Of a DNA stretch of 36,202 bases, positions 23,889 through 31,525 are shown piece by piece. The stretch is taken from positions 1-36,202 of the forward strand of contig JAEVZK010000090.1 in the NCBI GenBank assembly GCA_023392285.1. The letters are read 5' to 3'. The position numbers and the translations under genes are program-made. Below the pieces are notes generated by a model that saw nothing but the letters and a program-made list of their open reading frames with translations, was not told where the DNA came from and searched no databases. Position 1 is the first letter of the stretch. Each line of letters opens with the position of its first letter. Source of the stretch: Armatimonadota bacterium. Lineage in GTDB: Bacteria; Armatimonadota; Fimbriimonadia; Fimbriimonadales; Fimbriimonadaceae.

Positions 23889-25241
23889 ATGTCGACCATT
23901 CTGCCCACAGTTGTGATCGTTGGCCGACCAAACGTCGGCAAAAGCACGCTGTTCAACCGCGTGATTAAAAAGCGCGTCGCCGTCGTTGAAGACACGCCTG
24001 GCGTCACCCGAGATAGGCTGTATTCCGAAGCAGAATGGCGAGCTAGGAAATTCACCGTCGTCGACACGGGCGGGATTCTCTTTAGTCAAGATGATCCTCT
24101 GGTGGAGCAAATCAGGATTCAAGCGCAGATCGCCCTTGAGCAAGCCGATGTAATCCTTTTCGTCACCGATGCCATCGAAGGGGTCAATCCCGACGACCGG
24201 GAACTTGCAGCCAAGCTCCGAGGCGTAAAGAAGCCCATTTTTGTGGTGGTCAATAAGTCGGATCATCCTGGTCGCGATTCCCTTGCGACTGAATTCTACG
24301 CGCTTGGGCTGGGAGATATCTTCCCGGTGTCCGGTCTTCATGGCCGCAACGTGGCCGATCTGCTCGACGAGATTGTGGCCCTGCTTCCCAATCGTGAAGC
24401 GGATGAGGACCAACGTGAGGAGATCAAACTCGCGATCATTGGACGTCCCAACGTGGGCAAATCCTCGATGGTCAATGCCTTTACTGGCGAAGCCAGGATG
24501 ATCGTGAGTGACATCGCTGGCACAACGCGGGACGCAATCGACACTCAACTGGAATATAAAGGCGAAAGGTTTCGGCTGATCGACACGGCTGGAATCCGAA
24601 GACGAGGCAAAATTCAGGGAACGATCGAATACTACATGGTCGATCGAGCTCAAAGGGCGATCGAACGAGCAGACTGCGCCTTAGTGGTCATCGACGGCAG
24701 TGAAGGACTGACCGACGGCGATAAAAGGATCGCGAAGATTGCCCACGACGCCGGAAAGGCCTGCGTGTTCGCCGTGAACAAGTGGGATCAGGTTGAGCCG
24801 CCAGACGGGCAGCCGAGGCAGAAGAGCCCGATCAAAAAGGACATGCTTCAGATCATTTCGGATGAGATTCCCGAGCTCGGCTATGCGTCAGTGGCGTTCA
24901 CTTCGGCCGTCGAAAGCGCCGGCTTGGAACCCGTGCTGGATACGGTTCTGCAGGCAATCGAGAATTACTCCTTTAGAATTTCCACGGGGCAGCTCAATCG
25001 CATCATCGGCGATGCGGTTTTTGCTCGCCCGTACACCACGAAGGGCAAGGCTCTGAAGGTCTACTATTCGACGCAGGTTGCGACAAGGCCCCCCACCTTT
25101 ACGCTGTTTGTCAATGACCCGGATATTTTGCACTTCAGCTATCTGCGCTACCTGATGAACAAGATTCGGGAGGCGTATCCGCTGAAAGGAACCCCCATCC
25201 GGCTCCACGTGCGAAGTAGCCACAAGCGCGAAGAGAAGTAG
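23889..25241 (+). CDS. der: ribosome-assembly GTPase Der (EngA)
   Basis: The 450-residue protein has the tandem GTPase layout unique to Der, which acts in 50S ribosomal subunit maturation. Domain 1 has VGRPNVGKSTLFNR (G1), TPGVTRDR (G2), DTGG (G3), and NKSD (G4). Domain 2 has IGRPNVGKSSMVNA, GTTRDAID, DTAGI and NKWD. A KH-like domain follows from about residue 350 (SFRISTGQLNRIIGDAV ... KVYYSTQVATRPPTFTLFVN). The ATG is 26 bases from the divergent PagL-like start. The stop codon TAG is part of the -10-like box of selD, which begins ten bases after it. Confidence 0.97.
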   Translation: MSTILPTVVIVGRPNVGKSTLFNRVIKKRVAVVEDTPGVTRDRLYSEAEWRARKFTVVDTGGILFSQDDPLVEQIRIQAQIALEQADVILFVTDAIEGVNPDDRELAAKLRGVKKPIFVVVNKSDHPGRDSLATEFYALGLGDIFPVSGLHGRNVADLLDEIVALLPNREADEDQREEIKLAIIGRPNVGKSSMVNAFTGEARMIVSDIAGTTRDAIDTQLEYKGERFRLIDTAGIRRRGKIQGTIEYYMVDRAQRAIERADCALVVIDGSEGLTDGDKRIAKIAHDAGKACVFAVNKWDQVEPPDGQPRQKSPIKKDMLQIISDEIPELGYASVAFTSAVESAGLEPVLDTVLQAIENYSFRISTGQLNRIIGDAVFARPYTTKGKALKVYYSTQVATRPPTFTLFVNDPDILHFSYLRYLMNKIREAYPLKGTPIRLHVRSSHKREEK

Positions 25242-25244
25242 ACT
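25239..25244 (+). promoter_or_regulatory. putative -10 element (TAGACT) of selD, overlapping the der stop
   Basis: TAGACT ends seven bases before ATG 25252 and includes the der TAG stop. With GTAG at 25237-25240 and CTAC at 25248-25251 it also lies in a small inverted repeat. selD may therefore have its own leaderless transcript as well as read-through from der. Confidence 0.35.
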
Positions 25245-25251
25245 CTGCTAC

Positions 25252-26238
25252 ATGCGATTGACGCACCTCGTAAGCTGCGCAGGTTGAGCTTCTAAGTTGG
25301 GCCAAGCCCAATTGACGGAGGTTCTCCGTCACATACCGAAGAGCGACCACCCTGACCTGCTAGTCGGTCTCGAATCCGGAGACGACGCGGGAATCTTCAG
25401 GTTGCCCGATGGAACCGCACTCGTACAGACGGTTGACTTCTTCACTCCTGTAGTCGACGACCCCTACGCCTTTGGTCAAATTGCCGCAGCAAATGCATTG
25501 AGTGACGTTTATGCAATGGGCGGAAGACCCGCCACCGTGCTCAATATCGCGTGTTTCGACCCTGATCAAGTTCCCCCGCTTGTCTGGGCTCAGGTGTTGA
25601 AAGGCGGCTACGATAAATGCCGTGAAGCCGGTGCGGTGGTCGTCGGCGGACACTCAGTCAAAGATGCAGAGCCGAAGTTCGGCCTCGCCGTGACGGGAAT
25701 AGTCGATCCCGACCACATGTTCGTCAATTCCTCGGCTCAGATCGGCGATGAGATCTACCTTTCCAAACCGCTCGGTTCCGGGATTGCCTGCACCGCCGCG
25801 AAATCGGATCAGTGTCCCGAAAGCACCCTCACCCAAGCGATTGCAACCATGGCGCAACTGAACGATTTCGCGTGCGAAGCCGGTAGGAATGCGGAAGTAG
25901 CATGTGCTACTGATATCACCGGATTTGGCTTGCTGGGGCACCTACGAAATGTCTGTGCGGCTTCGGGGGTGCGAATTGAAGTCGATGCCGGATCCTTGCC
26001 GCTGATCGAAGGCGTGCTCGAACTCGTGGCAGGAGGATTCGTGACCGGCGGCGGCGCAAGTAACTTCGAGTATGTTCAGCCAGTCCTCGAAACGGAACGG
26101 CCGCCAAACGATCCTTACCTACAAGTTGCAGTCGATCCTCAAACGAGTGGCGGACTCGCCCTATTTTCGCGCGGCCAACTTCCATTCCAGCGCATCGGCC
26201 GCGTAATTCCAGGACCTGCTGGAATCCTGTTCAGGTAG
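25252..26238 (+). CDS. selD: selenide, water dikinase SelD containing selenocysteine (in-frame UGA recoded)
   Basis: SelD makes selenophosphate from selenide and ATP for selenocysteine and selenouridine synthesis. Translation from ATG 25252 gives MRLTHLVSCAG, then UGA at 25285-25287, then ASKLGQAQLTEVL without any shift. The UGA falls three residues before Lys15, exactly as Cys17 stands before Lys20 in E. coli SelD, where many organisms carry Cys or selenocysteine. The remaining protein is canonical: GDDAGIFRLPDG, VQTVDFFTPVVDDPYAFGQIA, ANALSDVYAMGG, GGHSVKD, CATDITGFGLLGHL and DPQTSGGLAL. Full length is 328 residues. Automated calling would start at TTG 25297 and lose the active site. The gene lies ten bases after der and overlaps glcD by eight bases at its 3' end. 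Confidence 0.93.
25285..25287 (+). other. UGA codon read as selenocysteine (residue 12 of SelD)
   Basis: The codon is TGA in the frame Cys-Ala-Gly-[UGA]-Ala-Ser-Lys. This is the redox-active and catalytic position of SelD. The reading frame on both sides is intact and matches the family, so recoding is far more likely than a nonsense mutation. Confidence 0.9.
25297..25311 (+). promoter_or_regulatory. candidate bacterial SECIS hairpin of selD
   Basis: TTGGGC and GCCCAA form a perfect six-base stem around CAA, starting nine bases after the UGA. The loop lies about 15 bases from the UGA, at the near edge of what is usual for bacterial SECIS elements, which sit within the coding region just downstream of the recoded codon. 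The loop sequence cannot be judged without folding and SelB comparison. Confidence 0.55.
25896..25911. repeat. palindrome AGTAGC-ATGT-GCTACT inside selD
   Basis: The arms are identical to the palindrome at 22524-22539, with a different centre. It codes for part of EVACATD in SelD. This second copy suggests a family of short palindromic elements rather than a regulator site unique to the purC region. Confidence 0.45.
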
Positions 26239-27661
26239 CCGCGCCGCGCGAGCGCATGCGATGCTCGATACATCCTTTCTGGTTCGGAAGCACCTTGCAG
26301 GGATTGCAAAGGGAGTCTGAGACAAAGGTCTCTTTCGCTAACTGTTGAAGCCTGAGGTCAGCCGAGTCGAACATGATGGACAGAAGGTCGATCTTCTCCA
26401 CGCCGATGCCGTGCTCACCCGTGACGCTGCCGCCGAGTTCAATGCACTTCCGGACCACTGCCTCGCCCGCCTCGACGACCGCCTGCACTTGCTGCTCCGA
26501 GCGATCATCAAAGTAAAAGCACGGGTGGAGATTCCCGTCACCAGCATGAAAGATGTTGGCTACGCCGAGGTGGTGCAACTCCGCAACCTCGTAAACATAG
26601 TCGAGCATCTCGGGGAGCTTGCTCCGAGGGATAACGCCGTCATGCGTCACAATACTCGGAGCGAGCCGGCCCATCGCTCCGATCCCCTTCTTTCGCACCA
26701 TCCAGAGTCGTGCCCGTTCCCCTTCATCCTGGGCAACCTGCACGCTGCGAGCGTCTTCGCCCGAGACGATGTGGAGAATCGCCTCGAGTTGCTCCCGAAC
26801 GTCGGGCTCTTCCATGGCATCAACCTCGACCAGCAAAACTGCGGCCGCTTCGTCGTCAAACTCAAAGTCGAAGGCTAGACGCAAAGCTTGGAGAATACGA
26901 GAATCCATAAGCTCTAGCGCCGCTGGAACGATGCCACGAGCGATGATCGAGCTCACCGCCTGAGTCGCCGCACGAACAGAATTGAAGCTGATGAGGCAGG
27001 TCTCCACAAATCGGGGTAGTGGCGTGAGCTTGACCCAAGCCTCGGTGATCACTCCAAGCGTTCCCTCACCACCAACGAGCAGGCTCAATAGATCGAGTTC
27101 AGGCCCCACCCCCATCTTTCCCCCCAATCGCCGAATCTCACCCTCTTCGTCAACCATGGTGATGCCAAGGATATGTCCGCTCGTGACCCCGTACTTGAGC
27201 GTATGAGGTCCGCCCGAGTTCTCAGCGATATTGCCGCCAAGGGTCGAAACGGATTGCGAAGAAGGATCGGGCGCAAAGTGAAGATTCGAGGATCGAACGT
27301 AGTCAGAAATCCGTTTGTTCGCAATGCCTGCTTGGGCGAGGAGGCATGCGTTGTCTACATCCACCTCCAAGATGTCCTTCATCCGCTTCGTAGAGACTAC
27401 GATCCCTCCGCGAGAGGCAAGCGCTCCCCCGCTGAGCCCCGTCCCCGCTCCCCTGGCAACGTAGGCACAACCGTGGGCGTTGCACGCCTTCACGATCGCA
27501 GACACTTCTTCCGTGCTGCGCGGCAGAACAACCGCCACAGGAAGCGCTTTATCTACCGTGTAAGCGTCGCAATCGTAGGATTTGCGAGCCGCTTCCGAAT
27601 CGAGGACATGGGCATCGCCCACGATGCGCCGAAGCTCCGCTAGGACCCCTTCCCCATTCAT
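26231..27661 (-). CDS. glcD: GlcD-like FAD-linked oxidase (glycolate/D-lactate dehydrogenase type)
   Basis: The 476-residue protein has the PCMH-type FAD-binding domain (LPRSTEEVSAIVKACNAHG, ARGAGTGLSGGA, SLGG-like STLGGNIAENSGGPHTLKYG, LLVGGEGTLGVITEAWVKL) and the C-terminal oxidase domain (NIFHAGDGNLHP, SVTGEHGIGVEK). It fits GlcD, the catalytic subunit of glycolate oxidase, or a D-lactate dehydrogenase; the exact substrate is not decided. The C-terminal tail has CNPCKVLPNQKGC. GlcE and GlcF partners are not in the window. I start at the second of two adjacent ATGs (27661), which lies six bases from the GATAAT box. ATG 27664 would add one residue. It overlaps the selD stop by eight bases. 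Confidence 0.93.
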   Translation of the reverse strand: MNGEGVLAELRRIVGDAHVLDSEAARKSYDCDAYTVDKALPVAVVLPRSTEEVSAIVKACNAHGCAYVARGAGTGLSGGALASRGGIVVSTKRMKDILEVDVDNACLLAQAGIANKRISDYVRSSNLHFAPDPSSQSVSTLGGNIAENSGGPHTLKYGVTSGHILGITMVDEEGEIRRLGGKMGVGPELDLLSLLVGGEGTLGVITEAWVKLTPLPRFVETCLISFNSVRAATQAVSSIIARGIVPAALELMDSRILQALRLAFDFEFDDEAAAVLLVEVDAMEEPDVREQLEAILHIVSGEDARSVQVAQDEGERARLWMVRKKGIGAMGRLAPSIVTHDGVIPRSKLPEMLDYVYEVAELHHLGVANIFHAGDGNLHPCFYFDDRSEQQVQAVVEAGEAVVRKCIELGGSVTGEHGIGVEKIDLLSIMFDSADLRLQQLAKETFVSDSLCNPCKVLPNQKGCIEHRMRSRGAAT

Positions 27662-27667
27662 CATCTG

Positions 27668-27673
27668 ATTATC
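27668..27673 (-). promoter_or_regulatory. putative -10 element (GATAAT) of glcD
   Basis: On the minus strand GATAAT ends six bases before the second glcD ATG. It lies back to back with TATACT of the divergent gene, four bases away. Confidence 0.45.
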
Positions 27674-27676
27674 TCT

Positions 27677-27682
27677 TATACT
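27677..27682 (+). promoter_or_regulatory. putative -10 element (TATACT) of the divergent small gene
   Basis: TATACT ends seven bases before GTG 27690, with no Shine-Dalgarno sequence. Any -35 element would fall inside the first codons of glcD. Confidence 0.5.
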
Positions 27683-27689
27683 TTGCGGC

Positions 27690-28178
27690 GTGAAAGCGAT
27701 TTGGATCGTTCTCGGAATTCTGGGAGGTCTCTGCCTCTTATGTGGCGGCGGGGCCTCGCTCCTCTTCTTTAAGGGAAAGGCAAACGCCGATGAGGCGGGA
27801 AGCTTTGGTGATCAGACGTTCAAGACGATTGCCACAAGCTGGAACCCAACCTCATTTTCCCAGCTGGCCGACCCGCAGATTGCAAAGGAAAACGGTCCGG
27901 AGGCAATTCCTCAGCTCATGCAGCTCCTCTCCTCAAGATTAGGCCCCGTGAAGACGTTTACGAGTCACCTGACGGGCATCAATTCGCAAGCCAATACGTC
28001 AGGCAGTTACACACTCGTGGATTGGAATGCGAATGCCACATTCGAGAAGAGCTCCGGACATGTTACGATGCAGCTGATCAACCGCGGGCAAGGCTGGAAG
28101 GTGCTCAAATTCGATGTAGAATCCCCTGCCCTCAAAGATCAGAGCGGCGCTGCCGCGCCGGATGAGAAGAAGCTCTGA
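27690..28178 (+). CDS. small membrane-anchored protein of unknown function
   Basis: The protein has 162 residues. An N-terminal hydrophobic segment at about 4-27 (IWIVLGILGGLCLLCGGGAS) is followed by KGKANADEAG, so it is probably a membrane anchor with the rest outside the cytoplasm. The soluble part resembles a small NTF2- or cystatin-like alpha/beta fold: FGDQTFKTIATSWNPTSF, a helix IPQLMQLLSSRLGPVKTF, then strands SGSYTLVDWNANATFEKSSG, VTMQLINRGQGWKVLKFDVE. This fold call is weak. The start is GTG at 27690, supported by the -10 box. Its 3' end overlaps the pabA/trpG pseudogene by 40 bases. Confidence 0.65.
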   Translation: MKAIWIVLGILGGLCLLCGGGASLLFFKGKANADEAGSFGDQTFKTIATSWNPTSFSQLADPQIAKENGPEAIPQLMQLLSSRLGPVKTFTSHLTGINSQANTSGSYTLVDWNANATFEKSSGHVTMQLINRGQGWKVLKFDVESPALKDQSGAAAPDEKKL

Positions 28179-28758
28179 GTCCAGTCGACAAAGTTACGAA
28201 GGATCTGCAGGCCGTTTTCCGTTAGAACGGATTCCGGGTGAAACTGCAGACCCTCGATGGGAAGAGACTCGTGCCGAATACCCATGATTTCACCATCATC
28301 GGTGGCTCTGGCAGTCACCGCAAAGTCAGAGGGCACCGATTCCTTTTGCACGACCAGCGAATGATATCGTACAGCGCGGAAAGGGTTAGGCATCGCTCGA
28401 AACAGCCCGTTCCCATCGTGTTCGACCATGCTTGTCTTGCCATGCATAATTTTTTCCGCTCGCACGACCGGACTCCCTGCGACATGGCTGATCGCCTGAT
28501 GGCCGAGGCAGACTCCAAAGATCGGCATCTGTAGGCCTGCGTGCCGATCCAGTGCGGCTCGAACGATGTCCAGACAAACTCCACTTTCGGAAGGCGTGCA
28601 AGGTCCTGGCGAAAGCATAATGCCGGCTGGCGCTAGATCTAATACGCCTCTGAGATCAATCTGATCATTGCGTACAACGACGATTTCAGCACCCAAGATG
28701 CCCAGATATTGGACGAGATTTAGGTGAAGGAATCATAGTTGTCGATGACTAGAATCAC
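28139..28758 (-). pseudogene. pabA: anthranilate/aminodeoxychorismate synthase component II (TrpG/PabA) with frameshift
   Basis: The glutamine amidotransferase subunit supplies ammonia to chorismate-using synthases of the tryptophan and folate pathways. From GTG 28758 the frame reads MILVIDNYDSFT and then stops (TAA, 28720-28722). Continuing in the neighbouring frame gives NLVQYLGILGAEIVVVRND, the exact continuation of the family N-terminus, so one base is missing from the Tyr codon. The remaining 185 residues are intact, with SPGPCTPSESG, the nucleophile Cys in FGVCLGHQ, RYHSLVV, and the His/Glu pair in LQFHPES. The damage is therefore a single-base deletion in an otherwise well-kept gene: either a recent pseudogene or a sequence error. 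TrpG and PabA cannot be told apart here. No trpE or pabB is adjacent. Confidence 0.85.
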
Positions 28759-28785
28759 AGGGCAAGTTTGGCACAGCGTGGCGGT

Positions 28786-29799
28786 CTACGCCCCGAGCTC
28801 CGAAGAGGCGGCCGCCGGTTTAGAGGCTTCCCTGGAAAATAGGTCGCGAATGATATCGTCGATGTCGACCTCTTCGATAGCAACATCGCTCACCGGCAGC
28901 GCATGGAGCGCAGCCGCCGTTACCGCAGCCGTCTCGTCGCGCTTCACTTCGATGGTGGCCACCGTCTCTCCAGTCATCGTCACTTTGCCAAAGCGATCCA
29001 CATCAGCCTGATCGACAGGCTTTGAAAAGGAGAGCCGAACCTTCCGGGTGTCGCTGAATTGGCGAGTCAGTTCATCGAGGGTGCCTTCGAAGATGGTAGT
29101 GCCATGATCGATGACCACGACTCGATCGCAAAGCTCCTCCACGTCTTGCATATAGTGGCTGGTCAGCAGAATGGTGCAGCCGTCCTCGCGGTGCAGGTCC
29201 TTCAAGAAATCCCGAATCCGCTTCTGGGAGACCACGTCCAAACCGATTGTCGGCTCGTCCAAAAAGACAACTTTGGGTGAGTGAAGGAGAGCCGCCACCA
29301 GTTCGCACTTCATGCGCTCTCCCAAGCTCAGCTTCCGCACCTGTGTATGGACTTTATCCGTCAGTTGAAGCTCTTCGATCAGGAAGTCCACGCGCCGTTT
29401 GAATTCCGCGTCCGAAACCTCATAGAGTTCCTTTAGAACGATGAAGCTATCCCAAGCCGGCAAGTCCCACCACAGCTGCATTTTGTTGCCCATGACAATG
29501 GAAATCTGTCTGAGCATTTCGTTTTTTCGATCGCTGGGTCGAAAGCCAAGAACTTTCGCCTCGCCAGAGGTGGGAAAGAGGATGCCGCTGAGCATCTTCA
29601 GGGTGGTGGTTTTTCCTGCTCCGTTGGGGCCGAGAAAGCCGACCATCTCCCCTTGTTCGATACTCAAGTTCACTCCTTGAACCGCTTCGATCGCCACTTT
29701 CTCGCGGGAGAACAGAGATTTTATGGCTCCTCCGATGCCGGGAGCCTTTTTGTGCGAGTAATAGGTCTTCGATAAAGCGTGAGTCTCGACGGCTTTCAA
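28786..29799 (-). CDS. ABC transporter ATP-binding protein (ABC-2 exporter type)
   Basis: The 337-residue protein is an ABC ATPase with Walker A GPNGAGKTTTLKML, a Q-loop region, signature LSLGERMKCELVAALLHSP, Walker B KVVFLDEP, the D-loop TIGLD, and the switch His in LLTSHY. The N-terminal extension (KTYYSHKKAPGIGGAIKSLF) and the C-terminal domain after about residue 235 (FSDTRKVRLSFSK ... VEVDIDDIIRDLFSREA) match the ABC-2 (DrrA/NatA-like) group that powers export through a separate permease. No permease gene is adjacent, as cdsA precedes and the frameshifted amidotransferase follows. It starts 12 bases after cdsA, so it is probably in the same transcript. Confidence 0.93.
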   Translation of the reverse strand: MKAVETHALSKTYYSHKKAPGIGGAIKSLFSREKVAIEAVQGVNLSIEQGEMVGFLGPNGAGKTTTLKMLSGILFPTSGEAKVLGFRPSDRKNEMLRQISIVMGNKMQLWWDLPAWDSFIVLKELYEVSDAEFKRRVDFLIEELQLTDKVHTQVRKLSLGERMKCELVAALLHSPKVVFLDEPTIGLDVVSQKRIRDFLKDLHREDGCTILLTSHYMQDVEELCDRVVVIDHGTTIFEGTLDELTRQFSDTRKVRLSFSKPVDQADVDRFGKVTMTGETVATIEVKRDETAAVTAAALHALPVSDVAIEEVDIDDIIRDLFSREASKPAAASSELGA

Positions 29800-29811
29800 C
29801 GTGACGGGATA

Positions 29812-30648
29812 TTACCTAGCCACGGGGATATACGCGGACACGATGATGGCAACGACTGGCGCGGTCAGAAGAATCGAATCGATGCGATCGAGCAGACCAC
29901 CATGGCCCGGGAGCAGGTTGCCGCTGTCTTTCAATCCCCTGGCTCGCTTCATCGCGCTCTCCAAGAGATCACCAAGCTGTCCGAGAACGCCAGCGGCCAA
30001 TCCGCAAAGTACACCCACAAAAGTCGGCCAACCCAGGAGCGAGGAGACGGCTACCGCGGCCACAAGGCAGCCAATAAAGTTCGCGGAAGCGCCAACCACG
30101 GTCTTCTTTGGAGAGATCTTGGGTGCCAAAAGGCGCTTGCCAAATTTCTTCCCAAGGAAGTAAGCAAGTGAGTCGCCGACCCACAAAGGGACAAAGACAA
30201 AGAGAAGGGCAGACTTCCAAGCGAAAAAGTGTTGCTCACCCGAGTCGAATAGCTTTAAGAAAACAAGGCAGGCCAAAGGCGCTGCCAACCATAACGAACA
30301 GACTTCAGCGGCAAACTTCCCGCGACCACCGCTTGCGATGTAGAGACACCCCAGAACCCCAAAGAGGGCGGCCAACATGAGCCACATTCCCATTTCGAGG
30401 GTGGTTGGACCGAAGTTCAGGAGCGGAGCATCCTTTCCTCCTTCTGAAGGGATTGGCACCGTCAAAAGGAGTGGGAGAAGCCCAAGCAGGGGGACGGGTG
30501 AGGAACTGTCGGCCAATCTCCGAACCTCCGCGAAGCCGATGAAGAAGGCTGCGCAGACGGCGATCCAGATTGGCCAGTAATTCGAAACAAAAACAATTCC
30601 CAAGACGACAGGGATTAGAACGGCTGCCGTAAGGAACCGAGTTCTCAA
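29812..30648 (-). CDS. cdsA: phosphatidate cytidylyltransferase
   Basis: CdsA makes CDP-diacylglycerol for phospholipid synthesis. The product has about seven membrane segments (AAVLIPVVLGIVFVS, IWIAVCAAFFIGFAEV, LLGLLPLLLTV, MWLMLAALFGVLGCLYI, LWLAAPLACLVFLKLF, and others) and the family C-terminal signature from SPKKTVVGASANFIGCLVAA through GQLGDLLESAMKRARGLKDS, then LPGHGGLLDRIDSILLTAPV. The open frame reaches 30708, but I start at TTG 30648, whose codon overlaps the stop of the upstream regulator as TTGA. It is followed at once by LRTRFLTAAVLIP, the usual family start. This gives 278 residues against about 285 in E. coli. Confidence 0.93.
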   Translation of the reverse strand: MRTRFLTAAVLIPVVLGIVFVSNYWPIWIAVCAAFFIGFAEVRRLADSSSPVPLLGLLPLLLTVPIPSEGGKDAPLLNFGPTTLEMGMWLMLAALFGVLGCLYIASGGRGKFAAEVCSLWLAAPLACLVFLKLFDSGEQHFFAWKSALLFVFVPLWVGDSLAYFLGKKFGKRLLAPKISPKKTVVGASANFIGCLVAAVAVSSLLGWPTFVGVLCGLAAGVLGQLGDLLESAMKRARGLKDSGNLLPGHGGLLDRIDSILLTAPVVAIIVSAYIPVAR

Positions 30649-31244
30649 CCCTTGTCGTCTATCGTTGCCGAAGAAAGCCGCAGCGCCACTTGAACTCGAT
30701 TTTCGCATTTCAGCTTGCGCATGATCACGCTCACCAAGTTTTTCACGCTTTGCTCCTTCAGGTTAACGGCCTCGCTAATCTTTCGATTAGAATAGCCCTT
30801 CGCCACTAAGGATGCAACTTCATATTCGCGCCGCGAAAGTTCAAAGCGGTTATTGTAGGTGCCACGGCCCTCACGAACTCGCCCGCCAACCGCGTGCGCA
30901 AAGTTCGCCCCTACTTCTCTGATGGCTTTGATCAAGCCGGCGCCACCCGACGAGCGGGAATAAACGGTGTCGACGCCGTAATCGTTGAAATCTTCGTCCT
31001 CACCGGCGATAAGCGCAACGCCAAAATCACCATAGGCACGAGCGCCCATGAGAAATTCGAGTTCATTACGCTCCAAGTTCGTCGAATCAACAACAATGAC
31101 TTGGGCTCTTTGGTCCTTTGCAGCACCAACGCATGCCCGTGGTTTGGATTCACTCGCCACCACATCGAAATTGCCTTGATGGTTTAGGAGGCTCGAAAGA
31201 GCCTGGCAGAAGAGGGGTTCTTTACAACAAAGTGCGATTCGCAT
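30645..31244 (-). CDS. LuxR-type DNA-binding regulator with degenerate receiver-like domain
   Basis: The 199-residue protein has a NarL/FixJ-like layout. The C-terminal HTH (about residues 133-190) is typical: LSRREYEVASLVAKGYSNRK, ISEAVNLKEQSVKNLVSVIM, RKLKCENRVQVAL. The N-terminal part (RIALCCKEPLFCQALSSLL ... QVIVVDSTN) looks like a receiver fold but lacks the acidic pair after the first strand (Cys-Lys instead of Asp-Asp), and the Lys of the last strand is not evident. An Asp in VVDS is at the usual phospho-site. Phosphorylation by a histidine kinase is therefore doubtful. The start ATG has AAGGA upstream. The stop overlaps the cdsA start (TTGA), tying the regulator to phospholipid synthesis. 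Confidence 0.85.
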   Translation of the reverse strand: MRIALCCKEPLFCQALSSLLNHQGNFDVVASESKPRACVGAAKDQRAQVIVVDSTNLERNELEFLMGARAYGDFGVALIAGEDEDFNDYGVDTVYSRSSGGAGLIKAIREVGANFAHAVGGRVREGRGTYNNRFELSRREYEVASLVAKGYSNRKISEAVNLKEQSVKNLVSVIMRKLKCENRVQVALRLSSATIDDKG

Positions 31245-31276
31245 AGTTTCCTTTTTCGAAAGTTCTAAGTTCTAGA

Positions 31277-31295
31277 AATGGCAGAAGTCGCCATT
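31277..31295. repeat. inverted repeat upstream of the LuxR-type regulator gene
   Basis: Six-base arms AATGGC and GCCATT flank seven bases. Next to it at 31270-31277 is the palindrome TTCTAGAA. Both lie 25-50 bases before the regulator start (minus strand), in the only gap close to 300 bases in this window (31245-31525). A candidate operator or leader hairpin; no clear promoter was identified. Confidence 0.4.
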
Positions 31296-31463
31296 ATCCG
31301 TTGGCTGTTTGTTTAAGTACACCGACCTTCTGCTTGCAATCAATCGCCAGTAACCCATATCTGAGGTCAAAATGATAACTAGACACTTGCCTCCGGATTC
31401 GAGTTTAGATTCAAAGCGAGCTTGCAGTTGTGAACTCCTTCACATTATCATACACCGTAGCGC

Positions 31464-31499
31464 AAAAAAAGAAACCCCATCCTCTTAGACGGGGTTCCA
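31464..31499 (-). terminator. Rho-independent terminator of the secreted PKD protein gene
   Basis: On the minus strand the arms GGAACCCC and GGGGTTTC form a GC-rich stem and are followed by seven T residues. It lies 27 bases after the stop of the PKD gene and ends the GH32-ymdB-PKD transcript. This is the clearest terminator in the window. Confidence 0.88.
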
Positions 31500-31525
31500 C
31501 GAAGCAGATAAATTTTGCTGCTTTG

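Noticed and set aside
25252..25296. selD as a pseudogene with a nonsense codon, or starting at TTG 25297
   Set aside because: The frame is intact on both sides of the UGA and the codon sits at the catalytic Cys/Sec position, so recoding explains it better.
30649..30708. Longer cdsA start at 30708
   Set aside because: It would overlap the regulator gene by 64 bases; TTG 30648 gives the usual CdsA N-terminus and a TTGA overlap.
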